DNA from: Alitta virens
Lineage: Eukaryota > Annelida > Polychaeta > Phyllodocida > Nereididae
Assembly (NCBI GenBank): GCA_932294295.1
Contig: OW028585.1
Span: forward strand, 23,310,313 to 23,374,312
Direction: 5' to 3'
DNA: 64,000 nucleotides
Positions within the stretch are counted from its first letter, which is position 1. The number at the start of each line of letters is the position of its first letter. Shown here one piece after another: positions 8,602-19,344 of this stretch. The translations under genes were made by a program, and so were the position numbers. Under the pieces are notes generated by a model. It ran no database searches. It saw only the letters and a program-made list of their open reading frames with translations, and had not been told where the DNA came from.

Positions 8602-9465
8602 TTATAGAAATGTTTTGGAAGGGTTACATTCTGGACACATCATGGCACCAAGCTGATTTTGGTGGTCCTCTCTTAAATAATATGGTACAATAGCACTGAG
8701 TTCAGGAATCACAGCCTCTATTTCACACATTTTTTCAACAATGACATTAAACTGTGACTTGTTAAGAGCAATCCCTTCATCAACTGATAAAGCATGCACA
8801 TCTTCATAAATTTCTCCATACTTGGCAAAATGTATATTTTCTGATGTTGACAAGGTTTCAATAAAACAGTTGGCTCCAAGGTGAAAATAGTAGTCTGTTC
8901 CAACATTGTTTTTTATGATATCAGCCGCCTGTACAAGCATGTTGTACCTCTGTAAAGGTATAGTATAGCTGTCGCACTGATCTCGGACATCATCCTGCTG
9001 TGAACAGTGAAAAATACATTATATGAAATATATAATTGTAGCTCTATATGTGAAATTACTCAAATTTGTTAATTAGGAATATACACATACCTGCATATCT
9101 CTGATGTCAATTGTTACCTCCCCATCATTAACAAGCACTTTCAGAAAGACATCACCACCAAGGTTTACTGAAAACCTTTCACCATATGACAGTTCGGGGA
9201 TTGTACTAGCCAGATCCTTGTAGTCCTTCTGTATGATGTGAAAAAGACGTGCAATTCCTCTGGTGTTGTTCTGTTGTATCAGCATTTCCACTAACTCAAA
9301 CGCTTGGTCATCTGGTTTTTCCATATATAACAGTGTTAGATAAGCTGTCATGTTGAGAAGTTTTTCATTTTTCAAGTGTCGTGCTACAACCATACCATCT
9401 ATTGTGGTACTAATCACAGCCGCATACTTTGCTAGAATATCCATGGTTGAAACGATGTGCAGCAT
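8602..9465 (-). CDS. Two-exon gene for a second protein with two PC4-like domains
   Basis: Exon 1 runs from 9465 to 9091 and exon 2 from about 8997 to the stop at 8602. The donor is CAG then GTATGT, the acceptor TTCACAG, and the intron about 93 bp in phase 0. The product is about 256 aa. After a helical N-terminal third, unit 1 reads FSVNLGGDVFLKVLVNDG, then VTIDIRDMQ across the splice site, then YTIPLQRYNMLVQAADII. Unit 2 has YYFHLGANCFIETL, then VDEGIALNKSQFNVIVEK. Each has the PC4 order of beta strands, a G/P-turn and a long helix. The gene lies 280 bp from the membrane-protein gene of cluster 1, on the same strand. It may belong to that element or be a host-captured relative. Domain assignment is by pattern only. 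Confidence 0.6.
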
Positions 9466-9669
9466 GCAATGTTTTCCTAGTGTCTATGTCTGTTAACTCT
9501 TAGCATCACCGTATATAAGATGTGCTGTTGTAACATTTGCACTCTTGCTATGATTGGTTAACATTGTGTAAACACATCACCATTGGTCCCTTTGAATATA
9601 TTTAATTAACAAGTCCTAACTGGTTTGAAAAATTAAGGAGGGAAATTCTTAAAGAATTGAACGGTTAGT

Positions 9670-10248
9670 TTATAATCCATACATGTGAACCCGCCATTGT
9701 GGGTGATAATCATGGATTTTGTGGAAAAAATAATCCGAAAAATCATATAAGCAGTCATCAATATCGCTTGAGACGTAATCATGCCATCTGAAAAGGGTGT
9801 AATGACCATCAACGGTACACTTGGCCTTCCTGTATGCTTCCCAAGACACAACCTGTTTGATGTGTTCATCCTCATCTTCATTATGATCATAGTCCTCGTA
9901 ATCATAGTAGTGAAGGTGGTCCTTAACCTTTCTGTCTCTCTTAGGGTGATCCTTGGTAGAATCTTCATCTTCTTCGGAAGATGATGACATAGGATCATCT
10001 GACTGTGTACTTGCTATAGTATTGAAAGCAAAACTCATGACATCTTTGATGACTGGTTCTCGACATAGGAATCTCACGCTGTATAGTGTTTCATTGAAAC
10101 GCTGGTCACAATCCTCAAATTCCTTAAAATTGGCTTTACACTGATCTAACGATGTAAATTTATCTGAACTTTCATGGAGAATAAAATGGTGAACTTCTTC
10201 TTTGCACTCCTTACTTCCAACAAGTAGCCATCTGAAAACTGTACCCAT
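9670..10248 (-). CDS. Unknown protein with acidic, charged middle region
   Basis: 192 aa, not recognised. The frame opens with MGTVFRWLLVGSKE. A Ser/Glu/Asp-rich stretch lies near residues 85-100, followed by a Tyr/Asp/His-rich segment and a C-terminal region rich in aromatic residues (YTLFRWHDYVSS, DFSDYFFHKIHDYHP). It lies 200 bp upstream of the second double-PC4 gene in the same orientation. Composition is protein-like and not a simple repeat, but no homologue is recalled and an upstream exon cannot be excluded. An overlapping frame at 10,146-10,394 is probably noncoding. Confidence 0.4.
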   Translation of the reverse strand: MGTVFRWLLVGSKECKEEVHHFILHESSDKFTSLDQCKANFKEFEDCDQRFNETLYSVRFLCREPVIKDVMSFAFNTIASTQSDDPMSSSSEEDEDSTKDHPKRDRKVKDHLHYYDYEDYDHNEDEDEHIKQVVSWEAYRKAKCTVDGHYTLFRWHDYVSSDIDDCLYDFSDYFFHKIHDYHPQWRVHMYGL

Positions 10249-10394
10249 TGTGTTGTCTGTAGAGTGTCTGTTGTAGTACTGAGCCCTTTCAAGACAGAAT
10301 GGTAATACACTTGTAACATAAACAACACCTCCGTTTTCATTGGTCCTTTGTACAACAAGCTATATTCATATCCAACACTCATTGGTTCTTTCAA

Positions 10395-12528
10395 AATTCA
10401 CTGTTCTAAGACAGCTATGCATGTATCCTTGTTTATTACAACACTGTGCCTTATTTAAAATATATTATCTATATGATTAATTAGTGTAATTAATTACACC
10501 TATGTGTATACATGATTCACAGATCCTTATATAGTACATATATACATAGCATGGTGGCAGCACCACACATTGCTGACTGGTGTGTGGTGGCAGCACCTCA
10601 CAGTACAACAGTAGCGCCACCTGCTGTAAGTGTTAGTCTGCATGGTGAAGCCTATACTACTATCACCAATTCTGAAGAACTCATCATGACTTCCTCAAAC
10701 CAAGATATAGTATTTTTGAAGAGAACATTGGTAAAAGGGGACACAGGAATTTTTTGAGTTGGTTGATGTTATGCAGTTGTACAGTCTTTCCCATGAACAT
10801 GAAGAAACTGAACTTTAAACTTGCAATCTTGCAAGCATGACTCCGCACACAATAGAGTCAGTTATATTTCAATCGATGTTTTTTTAGTGAAAACAGTAAC
10901 AAATTAAAGAAAAAAAAGTAAAAAATGTTAAACCAAAAATGTTTAAAAGAAATTTATAATAAAAAAACTCTAAAAAACACTTTAAAAAAAAAACAAGAAA
11001 ATTCGAAATGTGTACATACATATATGTATAATCTTAAGAACCCTTGTAGTGTATTACCTATGACAGCGTTGTAATAAAGAGCAAAATTCCCTCCGTTTTC
11101 CTTGATTTTCAGTGTTTTTCATGCATTCAGGGGTAAATTTACATATTTTTCATGATTTTTCAGTGTTATAATGTCATATTTTAAAGTTATTATATAATAG
11201 CTGGCAAACATTTTGTAAAAATAAATAAATATACATAAAAGCTTTTCAATTGCAAAAAGTTTGTGAAAAATGTTTGATAAAAAAGAATAATAATAATAAA
11301 TTGTTTAAATGTGTGCATTAATAATCAATAAGATCTATGTAGATGTGTAATTTAGTATTATTTACCAGCTATTGCAGAGATGACATACCACTGCAAAATA
11401 TATCATTGCAGAACCAGAATCTTGTCTTTGAAAGGTATGTAACATGTGGCGCCATCTATAACAATAGCAATTCCAAATATGCTGAACCAGAATCTAGCAT
11501 TGGCAAACTGAATAAATGACTGCATCCACCAATTATCAGTCAAATCAAATTAGTGTCTCTAATTTTTATTTATGACATATATGTCATGGATGATATTTTA
11601 CTGTCAATAAAATAAAAATTATATATATATAATAACTCCTTGTTTTGACTTAGGCAGTCTTAACATTGAGAATATCTTAATGCTGAAGTAAGTGATGCTT
11701 ATGGTGAGATACAGCTGTACAAGGGTTAGTGATCTTAATGTTGAGTAGGTTCCTAAATAATATTGATTAGATAGTCTAAGTAACCAGTCTTCACTTTATT
11801 GTGTATTAATGCTATCTTACATTATGTTCTTAATTAGGAGTCTCCTAATAATTAGTAAGATATGACCACTGGTGTTGCACTGCATGATGATATGTCAATG
11901 TCCTAATTGGGAGGTGGGTTGCATAGCATGTGTTGAGGTATGTTAAATTGGCCTTACTCTTCAATCAAAACATGTCAAGAAGTTCTCCACCCCCAAGCAA
12001 TCTTTTAATTACCTATCTGAATAAGTTGTCACAACAATTAGCAAAGAGGATTAAGTCTAACAAGGGTAGTGGGTCATACCCCTTGTCTCTCATTGTATAC
12101 CCATCTGGTAATGTTGTCAAACCATTGCTTTCAGTTATCTTAGAAATGTTTAATCTCCTATAAAAACATGCAAAAGAGATCTCCTCCCCCATGCCATCTT
12201 TTAAATACCTGTTTGTTAGAACAGGTAAGAGGAATAACTATGGAGGCAAATTCCTTTTCTTACATAGCAAACCAATTTAGAAGATAATTGAAAATAAATA
12301 TTTCAATAAAGTAATGTTAGTCTATCTAGAGAGGCAATTATATTGAATGTTTAACTTGAGCACTCACTGTAGGGTAAGTCACAAAGTGCAAAGATGTCTG
12401 TGCTCCTATGTTTTGTTACAGCAATCCTATAGATAAATAAACAGGTTCCATACAAGGGGTTCCCTATGTTCCTTGATTTTCATTGTGATATTTGTAAAAT
12501 GTTCACCTTTCAAACATTTTTTATAATT
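10395..12528. other. Noncoding AT-rich spacer
   Basis: No credible exon is seen. Two A-rich, repeat-like patches (about 10,900-11,000, and again after 12,530) share TTAAAAAG-type strings and follow similar CCTTGATTTTCA text, so they look like copies of one dispersed repeat. Short open frames at 10,512-10,757 and 11,930-12,163 have no protein character. Confidence 0.5.
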
Positions 12529-12850
12529 TTAATAAATATTTTTAAATCTTATGTAAAAAAAAGAAAAAACAATTTTATGTAAAAAAAAACCAGAAAAAAC
12601 ACATTTTAAAAAGAATAAAAAAAAAAAGTAAAAAAAACAACAACAAAAAAACAATTTTATGTAAAAAAAAAAAACATAAAATAAATAAAAAAAGACAGAA
12701 AAAAAATACATTTTCAAAAGTATAAAAAAAAAACAAGTAAAAAAAAACAAAAAAACTATTTTATGTAAAAAAAAAAACATAAAATAAATAAAAAAGACCG
12801 AAAAAAAAATACATTTTAAAAAGTATAAAAAAATAATAAATAAAAGCAAA
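12529..12850. repeat. A-rich low-complexity repeat
   Basis: Several imperfect units of poly-A broken by TTTTATGTA, CATTTTAAAAAGTAT and AATAAATAAA strings. Any open frame here is Phe/Leu low complexity and not a gene. Confidence 0.8.
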
Positions 12851-12944
12851 AAGTCTTTATTGTTTTATTAAATTTGATTGCAAAGACAATAAAATTGTAA
12901 AAATGTGTGAAAAAGTGAACAAAATGTGTACATAGCCTTATCTG

Positions 12945-14325
12945 TACCTAGATAGGACAGGCTTTTTCATGCATTTCTATGGATTTTGGTAATAAAGACC
13001 AAATTTTCCCTATTTTCCTGACACATTGAGGAATTGCTTGGCAAGCATTTCCTTCCTGGAAGTCATGGTCAAATGAGAATGGCATGACAAACATTCCCTT
13101 CCTGGGAGTATTGTCAAATTGAGAATTGCATGGCAAGCATTCCCTTACTGGAAGTGTTGACACATTGAGAAACTGCTTGGCAAGTATTTGCTTCCTTGAT
13201 GTGTCGGCGAGTCAAGAAAGTGCTCAGCAGGCATTTCTCGTTGACAGTGTCGGCATTTTAACGTGCGCTGGGAGTAATTCCTGTTCTTGGACATTGAGGA
13301 ACTGCTTGGCAAGCATTTCCTTCTGGAAGTGATGGTAAAATGAGAATGACATGACAAACATTCCCTTCCTGGGAGTGTTGTCAAATTGAGAATTGCATGG
13401 CAAGCATTCCCTTCCTGGGAGTGTTGACACATTGAGAAACTGCTTGGCAAGCATTTCCTTCCTGGAAGTCTTGGTAAAATGAGAATGACATGACAAACAT
13501 TTCCTTCCTGGGAGTGTTGTCAAATTGAGAATTGCATGGCAAGCATTCCCTTCCTGGGAGTGTTGGCAAATCGAGAAGGTGCATAGCAGGTATTCCCTTC
13601 CTGGGAGTGTCGACAGATTGAGAAACTGCTTGGCAAGTATTTGATTCCTTGATGTGTCAGCAAGTCAAGAAAGTGCACAGCAGGCATTCCTCGCTGATAG
13701 TGTCGGCATGTTAACATGTGCTGGGAGTAATTCCTGTTCTTGGACATAGACGAACTGCTTAGCAAGCATTTCCTTCTGGAAGTGTTGGTAAAATGAGAAT
13801 GACATGACAAACATTCCCTTCCTGGGAGTGTGATCAAATTGAGAATTGCATGGCAAGCATTCCCTTCCTGGGAGTGTTGACACATTGAGAAACTGCTTGG
13901 CAAGCATTTCCTTCCTGGAAGTCATGGTCAAATGAGAATGGCATGACAAACATTCCTAGGAAGGGAATGCTTGGCAAGTATTTGCTTCCTTGATGTGTCG
14001 ATGAGTCAAGAAAGTGCACAGCAGGCATTCCTCATTGATAGTGTCAGCATTTTAAAGTGTGCTGGGAGTAATTCCTGTTCTTGGACATTGAGGAACTGCT
14101 TGGCAAGCATTTCCTTCTGGAAGTGTTGGTAATATGAGAATGACATGACAGACATTCCCTTCCTGGGAGTGTTGTCAAATTGAGAATTGCATGGTAAGCA
14201 TACGCTTCCTGGGAGTGTTGACACATTGAGAAACTGCTTGGCAAGCATTTCCTTCCTGGAAGTCTTGGTAAAATGAGAATGACATGACAAACATTCCCTT
14301 CCTGGGAGTGTTGTCATGTTGTGCA
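12945..14325. repeat. Satellite array of about 47-bp units with higher-order repeats
   Basis: About 1.4 kb of tandem units around TTCCCTTCCTGGGAGTGTTG, then CA-ATTGAGAA-TGC-TGGCAAGCA. Neighbouring units diverge. Larger blocks recur, marked by ATTCCTGTTCTTGGACAT near 13,277, 13,728 and 14,070. The minus-strand open frames are shadows of this array. Confidence 0.9.
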
Positions 14326-14580
14326 TTAATATACTTATTGGCCAACATTTGCAACTTTGACTATTTTCCTTGAACATTCATCATTGGAGCAACATTTAAT
14401 TTAAAGTTATTGCATTGGTTCTGTAATTGGATCAATTATACATATGTTGTTATTATAGTGTATATTAGTAACCAGTTATTCATCTGCACTTAGCACAACT
14501 GGATCCAATTTCATGCTGGTACGTGTACTGATTTAGTGTGATTTTAATTAATCCTTGTGCCATTACCATACTTTGTGCAA

Positions 14581-15672
14581 ATGTCTGCACCTGAGCGCGA
14601 AGTTCCACCACCTGATGTGGTTTCTGAGGGGGAACTCCTTCAAGCTGATGAGGAGTGTGTAATGCTATTACAAGATTTAGATGAATCGCGGAAAGCCAAA
14701 TTGTTTGAAATTATAGGTGCAAGAATGAGTGGTTTGGTTAAAAGCCAAGAACCTAGCCAAGATCGATCCAATGTGCAAAGTTCTTCAGCAACCATGGAAA
14801 AAGATTTGAAGCCAGTCCTAAAGTCTTCAATGGAGACTGCTATTCTGTCTGCTGGAGCGGTGCAAACTCCCAAGATTGGTATATTTTCCGGAGACGTGCC
14901 ATTAGGCAAAGCAGAGATCTCATATGAACCGTGGAAACATGAAGTGAGTTGCCAAATCAAAGAATGTTATTCAGAAAATGTAGTTTTATTGAGTATTCAT
15001 AGATCTTTGAAAAGCACAGCTGCTTCTGTATTGTTAAATTGTGGTGTAGACATCACAGCAAAAGATTTATTGGAAAAGTTTGATGTTGTGTTCGGAAATG
15101 TGTTGCCAAGCGAAATGTTATTTGAAGATTTTTATACTGCTAGGCAAAAAGACTCAGAATCGGTTGTAGCCTGGGGTTGCCGCATCGAGGGTTTACTGAT
15201 AAAGGCTAAGGAACAAGGTACCATTCAGGGAACTGAAGATATGGCTAGAACTAAAGTTTGGAGTGGTATTAAAAATGAGCAAATCAAATCAGCTCTGAGA
15301 CACAACTTTGATAGTGGAAAGTCTTTTCATGAGTTGTTGAAAAATGCAAGATTGTTAGAACATGAGTTTCTGTCAAAGAATGTGACAGTTAGTTCTCAGG
15401 CAGCCTCAGTGCCTGATTTAGTAAACATGGAAGTTCGGTTAGGCAAGTTAGAGAAAATGTTGAGTTCTATGGTTCCAAGCAGCAAGTCTAGCGGCAGTAC
15501 TAGTGATAGTCATAGCAGTAGTGGCAATGCCACTGTTGATTCTGCAAATGTGTTATTTTGTAGGTATTGTAAGAAGAAGGGTCACGAGATACATGATTGT
15601 AGAATTTTGAAGAGTAAAAATGCAAAAAAACAGGAAAACTTTCAGCAGCCAACTCCAGGGACCGGGAGTTAG
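14581..15672 (+). CDS. LTR-retrotransposon Gag, PNMA-like, with CCHC zinc knuckle
   Basis: About 363 aa from the ATG at 14,581. The core region PKIGIFSGD, then SYEPWKHEVSCQI, SIHRSLKSTAASVLLN, FEDFYTARQ and ESVVAWGCRIEGLL is the pattern seen in Ty3/mdg4-type Gags and their vertebrate PNMA/ZCCHC descendants. A zinc knuckle C-x2-C-x4-H-x4-C (CRYCKKKGHEIHDC) sits near the C-terminus, after a Ser-rich linker. Gag packages the element RNA. The reading frame is intact, but the protease just downstream is broken and no reverse transcriptase follows, so this is an element fragment. Confidence 0.75.
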   Translation: MSAPEREVPPPDVVSEGELLQADEECVMLLQDLDESRKAKLFEIIGARMSGLVKSQEPSQDRSNVQSSSATMEKDLKPVLKSSMETAILSAGAVQTPKIGIFSGDVPLGKAEISYEPWKHEVSCQIKECYSENVVLLSIHRSLKSTAASVLLNCGVDITAKDLLEKFDVVFGNVLPSEMLFEDFYTARQKDSESVVAWGCRIEGLLIKAKEQGTIQGTEDMARTKVWSGIKNEQIKSALRHNFDSGKSFHELLKNARLLEHEFLSKNVTVSSQAASVPDLVNMEVRLGKLEKMLSSMVPSSKSSGSTSDSHSSSGNATVDSANVLFCRYCKKKGHEIHDCRILKSKNAKKQENFQQPTPGTGS

Positions 15673-16440
15673 GCTGCAATGCTGAGTTAGGTTCCATGAA
15701 ACTTGTTGGTATGCCGAATGTTACTCATGTTGTGGTAGAAGGTTTATGTGTACCTGCTTTAATTGATACAGGTTCGCAGGTTACCAAATAGCAAGATCAT
15801 TAGTAGAAAGACTTGGTTGTGTTTTGAATGAATTAGATTCGCTAACTGTTCATACAGCTGGTGGAAATATCCTGCCTTACTTGGGTTATGTTGAGTTGAC
15901 GCTGGAGTTGGCACCTGGACAGGGTATCCCAATGGATATTCTGGCACTAGTTGTTGATGACTCCCAGTGTGACCCAAATACTCCAGTGTTGATAGGTACC
16001 AATGTGCTCAGCATAGCTTATCATTCATTGATGGTAGTGAAAGACAATTTGGATAAACCTTTGTGTAATGCTTTCAGGTCCATGTCCATGAGTGACTTAA
16101 ATGGTGACTTAAATGGTGTTTTAGGTCAGGCCAAATCCACAAAAATTGAAGTACTCCCTCCCAAATCAAAAGTCTTTGTGAGTGGTATTACTAGGCCGCC
16201 GCTCACTGTTCACCTGTCAAAGTGTTAAATGAAGAGAGCCTTCATTTTCAGCTGCCTGGAGGTGTGTTAGTCTCTCAGTGTTTGGTTAAGGTCGAGGAAT
16301 TGGAAACACAAGATTTATGTGGAATTGGTTAACACTACCGATCGCCAACGACAAATTCCAGCTGGTGTGGTGTTATGCAATTTACAGAGAGTTGATGTTC
16401 TCCCTGTTAACCATGATGTCATTTCAGTTACAGATGATAG
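15660..16440 (+). pseudogene. Broken aspartic protease region of the same retrotransposon
   Basis: In another frame (offset by -1 or +2 from Gag) the sequence reads VVVEGLCVPALIDTGSQV, with the aspartic-protease DTG at about 15,765. It then meets a stop at about 15,789 while protease-like text (VHTAGGNILPYLGYVELTLEL, then PVLIGTNVLS) continues in a further frame to 16,228. A Gag-Pro frame change is normal in this group; the second break is a lesion. Degenerate polyprotein text (IPAGVVLCNLQRVDVLP) continues to about 16,430. No reverse transcriptase, RNase H or integrase is seen. Confidence 0.65.
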
Positions 16441-16930
16441 CTGATGATAGGTGGGTGTACCTCATTAGTATTCATAGGAACATAGAGGGGGGTGGGTCTA
16501 CCTCATTAGTATGCATAGAGGGGGTGGGTGTACCTCATTAGTATTCATAGGAACATAGAGGGGGTGGGTCTACCTCATTAGTATGCATAGAGGGGGGTGG
16601 GTGTACCTCATTTTTTTAGTATTCATAGGGGGGTCGGTCTACCTCATTAGTATGCATAGAGGGGTTGGGTGTACCTCATTAGTATTCATAGGGGGTGGAC
16701 GTACCTCATAAGTATGCAAAAGGGGCGTGGCCTAGCTCATTAGTATTCATAGGGGGTGGGTGTAACTCATTAGTATGCAAAAGGGGCATGGCCTAGCTCA
16801 TTAGTATTCATAGGGGGGTGGGCATACCTCATTAGTATGCAAAAGGTGCATGGCCTAGCTCATTAGTATTCATAAGGGGTGGGCGTACCTCCTTAGTATG
16901 CAAAAGTATGCAAAAGGGGCACCTGTCAAT
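16440..16930. repeat. Minisatellite of CTCATTAGTATTCATA / GGGG(C/T)GTGG units
   Basis: About 12 imperfect units of 30-52 bp built from CATTAGTATTCATAGGGGG, TGGGTGTACCT and ATGCAAAAGGGGCGTGGCC. The units resemble the (TAATTAATATTCATGAGC) and GGGGCGTGG repeats in the terminal inverted repeats of the Polinton at 25,241-42,750. Confidence 0.85.
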
Positions 16931-18443
16931 CGTATCGCACAGCTATGGGCGCAAGAAGTTGACAAGGGCACAGCTTAAATGCCCCCCCCCCCTCCAAAAA
17001 AAACCCAAACAAACAAGGATTACTTTCACAAAGTAGAAGACAATAAATACACAACATGGTAACATATATCATGCATTCATAAGCATGAAAATATTTTGAT
17101 ATTAATTATAATCAGGAGTCTATGTAAACCATCTGAAAACAGTTCTTAACATAAGTGTATAGTACTATTTGAGAATGGCATGTGATCTTGAAAGTCAAAT
17201 GCAAACGCCTGCACAAAATTTCCAGACATTGTTTATGTCTAGGCCATAATTTCTTTGCTACTTTGTGCAGTAACACTCAATTTTGTTACTATATAGATTC
17301 AGTAAAATAAAAATAGTGTTACAAAACCTGTCAATCACGAACATAATATGCCTATTAACCAATCAAATTAAAAGAGAAAATTGGTAATGCCCCGCCCACT
17401 CAACACATTAGCCAATGAAGTGTATATTCCACTCAACAATATTTTTTTTTACTGGTAAAACCAAGTGTTAGATGTAGTGTGGTCTTTAAGCTAGAGATCC
17501 AACTGTATTATTATGCTGGCACAATGCCAAAAAAAAACTCGGCCAGAGTGAAGGCATTGCATGTAAAATACCAATGATATTATGTAATAATACTTTAAAT
17601 GGTTACAATTGTATGGAATGAAAACCGACTGATATCTATAGCTACCTATCTATCTATCTGTCTATCTACATTTCTACCTATCTATCTGTCCATCTACGTT
17701 TCTACCTATCTAGCTATCTATCTGTCTGTCTATGCCCACAGTATGCTAATATCTTTTATTGACTAACTGTATTGAACTACTACATACTGTGTAATCTTAT
17801 TATATCTATGGGTAATTGTGGTGTTGAATGGTTGCATGGCAGTCAAACTAGTTAAGAGCCAGCCCCCTGCCTGTCAATCACTTTGCAGTGCAACTATAAC
17901 CATATAGTATCGCGCATCATTTGAAGTGAAACACCACCTCACTACTAAAACTGCCTCAATATTAAGACCACCTCTCTAATTATCCAATCTTAATAGGAAG
18001 GGAGACTATAATTGCACAAAATATCCACAATATAAAGAAAAATATATCTGGATGTTTCCTGGAGTTGATCTATGCATTAGAGTTTAGCAGGGCACGGAGA
18101 CTAGAGTAGTAGCACATGTTTTCAAAGCTTTGTTGGGACCCCCCTCCCCAATGTCACCTTGTGAGTGATAATTGTATGACCAGTGTCGACATCTTGTGTT
18201 AAAGACACTTCTTAGGTCTATAGTGACAGGCCTAATATCTTTGAAGAAAAACGTTTCATCTAACTTCTTGGGGCTAGTAGCAGTTAACTATTAAGTCATG
18301 TCTATGAACTATATATTGAATAAGGAGTTTATTGCCAGTAATAACACTCAAAAGCTGATTTATGTATGCAAGTTACCATAATAAAATTCATGGGATCTTT
18401 AGGCCTAAATTGAATCTATGGCCATCGACATCAACAAATGACT

Positions 18444-18474
<31 letters not shown>

Positions 18475-19344
18475 CTTGAAGTGCACTCACAGCATTACGC
18501 AATCAGATGTCACACATTTTAGAATAATGTGACTCCATACACATTAGGTAGAATTTCTATGTTTCCATTCTTCACCATCCAAAACATTATTTCTTTATAA
18601 ATTACGCCTATGTAAATTTTGACTTCTATAAGTCATCATACAGAGCTTTAGTGGTCAAATGCTTGTTCAACTGGAAGGCAAATATAGTATATAATCATAA
18701 AAAGTATGTGACAGTATGCAGATATTTCCATTTTATATGCACAGAAAAAAGGCCTGGAACAAAAGCAGTCGGTATTTAATGGTTTAATTTAATTTTAATT
18801 TTTTTTTTGAGAACATAGAATAATACAATAACAAACTACACCATGCATGTGTTAAAAACACTTTTACAAGCTAATTTTCTTCAGGGAGTTTGGAGAGTAC
18901 AATTGTTCAAACAAAATCATTAACACATTCCATGCATGAACCAACCCCAGTGTTCCCTAATGGCCATTTCATTAGTAGCAACCAAATTATGGTGCTATTA
19001 CAATTTTTGATAAATTTAAAGTGAAGTGACCCCCCCCCCCCCCCCCCCCAGCGGTTCCGTTCCGTTTCGCCTTTTACCATTAGCCATATTATCAATTTCC
19101 ATATTCCCTTCAACAGTTACTGAATTGTTGGATTGATGATTTGCATTAAATTCAAATTAGTATTTATAAACGAACACTTTACAGGTGAATATGAAGAAAA
19201 CAATATTAAGTATTGGAGTCAAGTGAAAGTAATATAGATCAACAATATTAAGTATTTGAGTCAAGTGAAAGTAATTAATATAGATCATTATGCAACTAAA
19301 TATTATGAATTAATAATTATGAACAAAAACTGTTGAATGGGTTG
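16931..19344. other. Noncoding repeat-rich spacer
   Basis: No gene is seen. It contains TATC-type microsatellites (about 17,640-17,735), a TAGA run (18,443-18,474) and a poly-C tract (about 19,029-19,049). The poly-C makes the reverse frame read Gly-rich, which is not coding evidence. Confidence 0.55.

Noticed and set aside
10146..10394. 82-codon frame overlapping the acidic ORF
   Set aside because: No protein-like pattern, and it overlaps a better frame.
561..10394. Terminal inverted repeats for cluster 1
   Set aside because: I compared the outer regions by eye and found no convincing inverted pair or 6-bp duplication.
12529..12849. Phe/Leu-rich membrane protein on the minus strand
   Set aside because: Translation of poly-A low-complexity DNA.
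13126..14377. Several 60-127-codon frames on both strands
   Set aside because: All are translations of the 47-bp satellite and repeat the same peptide fragments.
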